From positions 69,442,877 through 69,506,876 of the forward strand of contig CM059192.1 in the NCBI GenBank assembly GCA_030323885.1: 64,000 nt of DNA, in the 5' to 3' direction. The notes beneath the pieces were generated by a model. The model worked only from the letters and a program-made list of their open reading frames with translations, was not told the origin of the DNA and ran no database searches. Positions 22,601-31,600 of this stretch are shown piece by piece (the first letter of the stretch is position 1; each line of letters opens with the position of its first letter). The position numbers and the translations under genes are program-made. The stretch is from Branchipolynoe longqiensis (Eukaryota > Annelida > Polychaeta > Phyllodocida > Polynoidae).

Positions 22601-25600
22601 TTAATACAGTTTAAAATTAATTAAATGCAGCAAAGGCCACATGCTGCTGGAATGACTCTACGTTCGAGTATCCATCGTTTATGTCAGGTAGTTTACAGCA
22701 TGGTCCATGGAGTTTGGGAAATCAGATTTGAAATGTTCGCTGCCGTTTGTTGATGACGCCATCTTTGTACACGGTCACCACGCTACTTGTTTGTTGAATC
22801 AGTTGGAGTTTGCTGTTGAAATGTTGCTGGCTATCCCTATATAGGGTATTCACGTGACGTCATCAACCGGATGCGCAGCCATTGTGGCGATATCAACCAG
22901 TAAACAACCCATAGAGTTTGCCGGTATGCGCAGTGCAAAACGTCAATTTTATTCAAAATTAATAGAAATGAAGAACCCTAACCTTATCAGTTTAATATAA
23001 TCTTTTTGGTAAACATGTTTTTTTTATATGTGTACCAAGCGATTTGTTTCTAGGTCGTGTGATTGTAGCGATATTTCACTTTTTCTGTCTGAAGATTGCT
23101 CACGACCATGGACAATGCCTTGAGTTTGGCGGTACACACAGTGCAAAACATTAGTTTTATTCAAAATTAAGAGAAATCCAGAACCATAACCTTATCAATT
23201 TAATATAATCTTTTTGGTAAACACGTTTTCTATATGTATACCAACCGATTTGTTTCTAGGTGGTGTGGTTTTAGAGATATTTCACTTTTTCTGTATGGAG
23301 ATTGCTCACTGCCATTGAGTTTGCAATGCGACAGTGTGTTTATTATTGTGGTTACTATCGCCACAATGGCTGCGCTTCCGTTTAGCGTGACGTCAGTGCA
23401 TACCCTATATATTTCAGTTATTTTTTGTGCTTAAGATGTAATATATAAAAGAAAAAATGCTCCGGTGCGACTGACACTTGTCGACACCCATTGGAGGAGA
23501 GGTGGCCCGCAGGTGGCGCCACCTGTCAAGTGTGGATGGAGTCTTACGGAGAATAACAAACGGTATTATCAATAATATCAGTCAAATCAATTAATATAAA
23601 TAATTAGAACAATACCTTGCGTATTTTTATACTCCCATACTGCGTTATACAACACATATATATATATTTGTTAAATGGTATAGTTGACGATGCAGCATCA
23701 AAGAACGGGGATTGTGTACGATTATACCATTATCCATATTTGCATGTTTATGAACAGGTTGTGTAAAGTTATGGCATTACCCCTACTGGCATTTGCTTGC
23801 ACGAACTATAATTTAAAGGAGGAAGATTCCCACTGAAATGGCTATAGTTAAGGCACATGACAATACAACCTTTAAAATTAAATTAAAATACTTACCAAAA
23901 GCATAGTAATTAATGTTATGCCATGTTAAGTATGTGAAATTTTATGGAATAAGTACTAATATTAATTTAATATTTGATTTGAAATGATATAATTGAGAAG
24001 AAGAAAAAACCACACGAAAATGTTAGGAAGTTAGATATATTAGATATCTGGGGAAATATCAAGGGTTTTAAACAAATGCAAATAATATCCAGGTGTATTT
24101 ACTGTTTAATTAATCAGGAAAACACAGCCGATAAAATACGTCAATTTTACACATTTACAAAATGCGGTTATTTTGCATAATTACATGTACAGTGATGTAC
24201 GCGCGTACCAACATTTTACAAGCCTTTAGTCTGTACCAAATGATATTATTCGTGTAACTTGAGTGTTATAATGAATTAAAAAATGAAACTTTAAAGAAAG
24301 AGACCATATAAATATAATATATTGATAATAATATCTGTGTATGCTATTATATAAACATATATGTATATGTATTATATACAGATGAGACAAATTAACAGGA
24401 GTGACCTTGCGATGATTAAACTGAATTAAAAAGGGAACTTTAAAGAAAGAAACCCTATATAATATATATATGTATATATATTGATACCCTATATATACAT
24501 AAATAGGGTTTATTTCTTTAAACTTATTTATATATCTCTATATCCTATTATATATATTCTGTTATATATATGTGTATATATATATTTATATATATATACA
24601 CACACATATGAGACAAATTAACATGAATCAATTGCGATGGTGCTAAAATTAATTTATTTAGCAACTGAAGTAAAAGCTATTTCTAAAAATGCACACCGGC
24701 CCATGGTAGGTAGTTATAATTGACGCTATGTTCTCTTTGTCTGCTCAAAGATCCCATCCCGAAGACGACGATCCACCTGCAACCCGAGCAGGAGGGTGCG
24801 AGTGGGGCGGAGGATGGCGGCTTCCCCACCTTTGAGATGCGGAGGTCCACCAGGCGATCCGAGCGACGACCGCCCAGGACAACGCTCCCGCCTTACACAC
24901 GCTCCAACTACATGTAGGTGGCGCTGAGTGCTCTGTGGCAGAGTGGTTAGAGTGTCTGACTTTTTTCTAGGTCGGACTCCTAATCTGAAGGTCGGTGGTT
25001 CGATTCCCCATGCCTCCACCTCTGCCACTTTGGATTTCCACCACTGTGTATAACTTACAGCGTCATCAAATGCCGGTTGCTCTCATACCATGTCTATGTG
25101 GTGTGGGAGGTTAAAAATCCCTTGGGTCGGTAAAAGTGTAGGCTCGGGCTTTCTATCGATAAACTGTTTAATGGTGAAAACAAGTCTATTCAGACTTATC
25201 CATGATATGCAGTATAAATCTTCAATCACTTCCGGCCACAGTACCAGACCGGGTGGCCGAATAGGTAGGGCACGTGGGCCCCATGAGATCAGTCCCTGGC
25301 CGAGTCAAATCCAGAGACTTAACTCGCTGCCTTGTCTGGCATTCATCATTGCTACGATTCCGGATAGTGCAAGGACTGCTTGCTTGGTTGGTGCAGTGTT
25401 GGGATAATTAATGTGATCATGGGTGCTGGTGGCGCTGTATTCCAATGAGGCAGCACTATAAAGCCACCCCTGGTGCGCACTGTTACAACTCAGTGCCTGT
25501 CATGATTTTAACTAAGGAGTTGCTAGTGTGGTAAACGCCAAAAAAGAAAACCAAAGCAGATAATTTACTTAGATCAGACATGACTTGATTGGTCATTATT

Positions 25601-28600
25601 TGTGCTTTTGTTCTTCCAGTATGCATTCATCCTAATCTGTCAGCTATGTGTATTCATCCGTTCAATTTATACATATTTATGTGTAACCAAAGCTGATAAA
25701 TTCTGTTTATGATGTCTTTTACCGGACGCGATTACTGAATCTGTAGAGCGCAGGCTTCCCGTGCGGAAGGTCTGGAGTTCTAAACCCGGCCGAGTCAAAC
25801 CAATGACTTACAAAATTGATACTTGACGTGACCTAGTCTGGCGCTCAGTATTACTAGGATAGGGCAAGGACTGGTTAGCTCAGTATCAGGATAATGTGAC
25901 TGAGTGAGAAACCAGGCCATGGTCCCGGCCACCTGCTCTCGTAGTGAGGCAGTGCTATGAATTCGCCATGAGTGTGTTTGTTTGTTTTACGTCCTAGCAA
26001 CATCTAAGGTTATATCAGGACGGGTACTGACTTGTGACAGTGCACACTCCTGGTGACTTTATAGTGCTGCCCCACCGGGAGACCAGGCCACCAGCACCAT
26101 GACCTGATATCCCACTCAGTCACATTATCCTGACACTGAGCTAGCCAGTCCCTGCCCTATCCTAATAATGCCGAGCGTCTGGCTAGGAAGCGACAGGTAT
26201 ACATTTTTCACAGGTCGGTACTCATGTTGTCACGATGTAAAACCACAACAAACAAAACATGGCGTCTTTTCTTCACCTGTTAAATGACCCTGCCATGTTG
26301 TCCCTCAGGTCACCGCCTCGTCCGAGCCCGGGCAGTGTGAACTACTCAGACGGGGAGGAGTCCAAGTATCCGGATGAGGAGAGCAGCAGTCTAACGGAGA
26401 AGCCATCAGAAATCAGTTCCTCAGCATCAGACTCGCAGGTATGTCTTCTCTATATCCACAATTTATTCATAAACAAGCTTAAAAGCTGCGATCCTCGCAG
26501 ACTTTAAAGCTTACTCCTGCAGAGGGCTACTTGCGCCTTCGACCTATTAAACTAAGGGCTTTAGAATAATAATAAAAGGAATTTTAACGGAATTTTAACG
26601 TAATAACACATAAATAATGAATTTGAACCTAATAGCACATAAACAAACAAAATAAATATAAGACAAAATAAAACTAAGCTCCACTGCTTTATCCATGGTT
26701 GAGGAAATTGAGTGCAGACTAGGCAGGGGCACACACTTCGCCCACTTAAACTGCCTTAGTGCATACAATAAACTAGACCTGATAAAACTACACCTAAAAA
26801 ATGAAGACATTGATGTACTAACAATGTCAGAAACCTGGCACACTGACAAACACCACAACAATATTCTCAACATAGATGCGTATAGGCTTGTACGTAATGA
26901 CAGAAAGACATTAATTGAAACATAACAAAGAAAGGTGGGGGTGTAGCTATATACTGCAAACTCACCAAAAACTTAGATGGTGAAACACTAGAAACAGCAA
27001 ATATTTCAGAACAACACAGAACTTCTATGGTGCTTAATAAAAAATGATAAGCAAGCAAACACAGCCATAGCAAGTCTGTACAGACCACCAACAGGAAACA
27101 TAGACCGCTTCCTTGAGGCCCTTGAAAAAAGTGTTAGCACAGTACAAAAATTAACAACAGCAGAAATTGTCATTCTGGATGATTTTAATATAAACTACAA
27201 CTCAAATGAAAAAAAACAGACTAATGCTGCAGACCACTATCAAAGCCATAGGCCTTCAACAGATAATCACAGAAAATACCAGACTCAGTGAAAATAGCTC
27301 GGCAATTGACCTAATACTAACCAACTCCAACCATGCAACAAAATGGGGTACCAGAAGCTGGAGCATTAGTGACCACGAGCTAATATACATAACCAGAAAG
27401 AAAATCAATACCAAAAATCAATATGAATACAGGATGGGTAGATCACTGGTAAACTACTCAAAAAAATCACCAGAAAACGACCTAGACACTCAAAAAAACT
27501 AAATAAATAGTAACAAAAATGATATTAACATTTTCTAGAACAACATCATTACGGAAATAACAACCTCACTAAACCAAATGTGCCGAATAAAAAAACTAAA
27601 ACTGAACAAAAAACAAGATCCATGGGTGAACAATGAGCTAATAGCCCAGATAGAAATCAAAAGAAAACTAGGGAACCTGGCAAAAAGCACCAAAACCCCA
27701 GCAGATAGACTAGCCTACAACACAGCTAGAAATAAGTCCCAGAAAGCTGTCAGAACAGAAAAAAAACAACAACATAATAAGCCAAGATGATCAATGGGAT
27801 AGTAACACAAACAAATTATGGAAAAATGTAAATCTACTATTCCCCAAAATAAATCTAACGACTGCATAGCACTCACAAATGAGAAAGGCAGCACACTAAC
27901 AAACCTAAATGACCACTTTGCCTGAGTTGGACAAAAACTATCAAGAAAAAATTCATACGGGATTGGAAAAACAAGTCAGAAAAATACAAGATGAAATCCC
28001 CACCTGCAAAACTAATCTAAAAGAATTACAACAACTAATACAGAGCATAAACACAAATAAACCAAGTGGTATAGAAAATATCCCAACGAAAGTATTAAAA
28101 CATGCTCTACAAGCCATCCCAGACACCATAAAAGATTTATTTAATGCCTCTTTCGAACAAGGGAAATTTATTGAAGCCTGGAAGATGGCCACTATCACCC
28201 CCATCCATAAAGGTGGAGATAAACAAAGCATGGGCAACTACAGATTCATCTCAATCCTACAGGCCCCAGGCAAATTGATTGAAAAAATACTACACAGGCA
28301 CATGAACAAAAATTAACAAAAATAATATACTAAGCTCAAGACAAGGGGGCTTCAGAAAACTCCACTCCACATCAAAAACCATAGCCCTACTCACCAGTGA
28401 CTTACTGGCCTCAATGAACAACAAAAGAATATCAGGGGCAGCATTCATAGACTTCAGCAAGGCTTTTGACACAGTAGATCACAAGATACTACTTCAAAAA
28501 CTCAACAAAATAGGTATAAAATCAGCCAGAAGAAACTGGATCCAATGCTACCTGAAAAATAGGAACAAAAAAAAACAAAGTAGAAAACAGCATATTAGAA

Positions 28601-31600
28601 TGCAAACGAATTACATGTGGAGTCCCACAAGGGTCAGTCCTAGGACCACTACTCTTCATAATATACATAAATGACCTAGAGAAGTGGCTAGACACCGAAT
28701 GACTCCAGCTATATTTAGATGATACTGTCATGTATGCTGAGGGCAACACTGAGGAAGAGGTAACAAATAAACTAAATAAACTGGATGACTGGTGCAAATC
28801 TAATAAAATAACCATAAATGCCAGCAAATCTAAAACAGTCCTCTTCTCACATAGACCACTACTGGAAAGTAACGTCCAGTGCAAACTAGGAAGCCAGGTG
28901 CTGGAAAAAGTAAAGCACTACAGATACTTAGGCCTAGCGCTGGACAGCCAACTAAACTACAACCTATGTGTGACAAAAATCATACAAAAAATAGATCACA
29001 AACTCTGGTTATTTGCCAAATTAAGAAAATTCATGACACAGGAAATGTCAATAAAGGTCTTCAAAGGAATGGTACTCCCATACTTTGACTATGGAGACAC
29101 AATATACATGGGAGCAAAGCAAGAACTGATCAACAAGCTTCAAATCCTACAAAATAAAGCATTAAAACCTGCACATGCAAACCAAAGCAAAATTGCTAAA
29201 AAAAAGAAAGAAAGAGAAGACTAGTACACTCGCATTTGGGTACAGCCGCGATAGGAAATACCAAAAGCAACCAACCAGAGATACACGAATAAACAATGCA
29301 CCACTAATAAAACAAACAGGGAGCCGCATAAAGGCCCATGAAAGAAGCACATTAGAAATGGCTGCTTTCTCTGTAAAAAAGGGAGGACGCTGATGACACC
29401 CTAGGGCCAGAATCCCAGATGGGCATGTGATAGGTCACGGCCCACAAACTGGGCTGCCCCAAGGGAGAAACCTGGACGACCCTCAGTAGATAACAAACAA
29501 CCACAAACCATCAAAAACAGAGACTCCCGATCTGAAAACATACAAAAATATATATGTAAAAAAAAAGGGAGACCCTGAAAACACCCTGGGGCAAAACCCC
29601 AGAAGGGCAAGTGATAGGTCACAGCCCACAAACTGGGCTGCCCCAATGGGGTAATCTGGACCACCCTCAGTAGATAACAATCAGCTACAAATTATGTACA
29701 AGCCTATAAATGTAGAGTAAGCTATTTCACAAGTAGTAGTAAAACAAAAACAAAAAAACTAATATACTTCATATACTTTTTGCACCCAACGCTCGGCATT
29801 ATTAGGATAGGCCATGGACTGGTTGGCTCAGTGTCAGGATAATCTGACTGAGTGTGATATCAGGTCACGATGCTATTAGGCTAGAGAACTTACACCTCCC
29901 CTATTAGGCTAGAGAACATACAAATGTCCCCTATTAGGTTAGAGAACATACAAATGTCCCATATTAGGCTAGAGGACATACAAATGTCCATCATTAGGCT
30001 AGAGGACATACAAATTTCTCCTGTTAGGCTAGATGACATACAAATGTCCCCTATTAGGCTAGAGAACATACAAATGTCCCCTATTAGTATTAGGTTGGAG
30101 AACATACACATGTCCCCATTAGGCTAGAGGACATACAAATGTCCCCTATTACGATAGAGGACATGCAAATGTCCCCTATCAGTATTAGATTGGAGAAGAT
30201 ACAAATGTCCCCTATTAGGCTAGAGGACATACAAATGTCCCCTATTAGGATAGAGGACATACAAATGTCCCCTGTTCGGCTAGAGAACATACAAATACAC
30301 CTTATTAGGCTCAAGAACATAGAAATGTTGACTAACGATTTTGCAGCCTAAATAAGCCCTAATAATTAGTGATAAACTAAATGAAGATGGGATGTGTATT
30401 GTGATTGTTATTTGATCATTTTATTCCTCAGGAGGGACCAGTGGTTTACGTTCTATTTGTTTAAGGTACACAGGAACAAACTGCGTTATTTGACTAATTC
30501 ATGTTGATTTTACACCGATTTGATTGTTCAAATTTTGACATTTTCCCCTCTTTGCCTGGTTCTACATTACAGATGACGACAAGTGTTTGTTGCTATGTTA
30601 CTCTTTGTTTACCCTGTTGTCGTGGTGATGCTTACAACCATGTGATGACTGCGCTCATGTTGTGACATTATTGTTATTATTAGTATTATTATTATTATTA
30701 TTATTATAATTATTATATATGACATTTTCTATTATTATGTGATCTAAGTATGTCTAGTCTATTATCATCATCATCATCATCACATTATCATTATCATCAT
30801 TAATACAGGGTGCATACGGACCTGGAAAGTCTTGAAAAGTCTTCATTTGCCCCATTTCGAGGCCTTGAAAAGCCTTGGATTTAACCTATTTTGGGTAATT
30901 AGTCTTGAAAAGCCTTGAGTTCCATTAAACTGTCCCAACTGATCTAAATCAGTCCAAAATCGCCATTCACCATTATTTTTTGTTCCTGAAATGGAAATGA
31001 AAATAGTCGTGAATTCCTGTCAACAACAGCATTGAAAAGCGTTGAATTCCATATCTTCACTTTTGTCCAGACCATGTTATTATTATAATTATTATATTTA
31101 TAATCATCATTCATCATTATCATCATCATTGTTCTCATTGTCATCAATATCATCATTATTATATACATTGTTGTATATCTATGGTCTCTGCGTAAACTTT
31201 ATATAATATAATATTTGTATGTGTATACAAGAAACCAGTACATTGTCCTGCATTATTAATTAGAGTTTGCGTAGTCATGGCAAGTTGTGAAAAAGACAAG
31301 GTTTTGGAATAAGGCCGTGAACTAGGAATACCATAGCACTGCAAATTAGCACTGAAGCACCTACTGCCTCAAAGACAAAAGTCTTGCGCTTGCGTTTTGT
31401 TTGATCTAATAACCAAAATAAATCAATCTTAAAAGGGCTAAGAACACAATGAAAGATGAAGTGAATTTGGAAATTAGCGAAGCCAGAAGCATGGCATCTG
31501 GACCTTATTTGTGTACATAATATTTGCTCTATATGTGTGTTAATGTCCTTTTAGTTCATCAACCCCTATGATCTTTTGTGGTTTTTGTTTAGTTTTTTAG

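Noticed and set aside
24911..24917. Reading through the 24751 exon to the TAG as a short sdk isoform
   Set aside because: A donor GTAGGT overlaps the stop and joins in phase to the strongly conserved SPPRPSPG exon; an intron-retained short form cannot be excluded but has no positive evidence.
29890..30351. Clean repeat peptides on both strands of the 30-bp array
   Set aside because: The unit length is a multiple of three, which alone keeps frames open; intronic position and no conserved domain.
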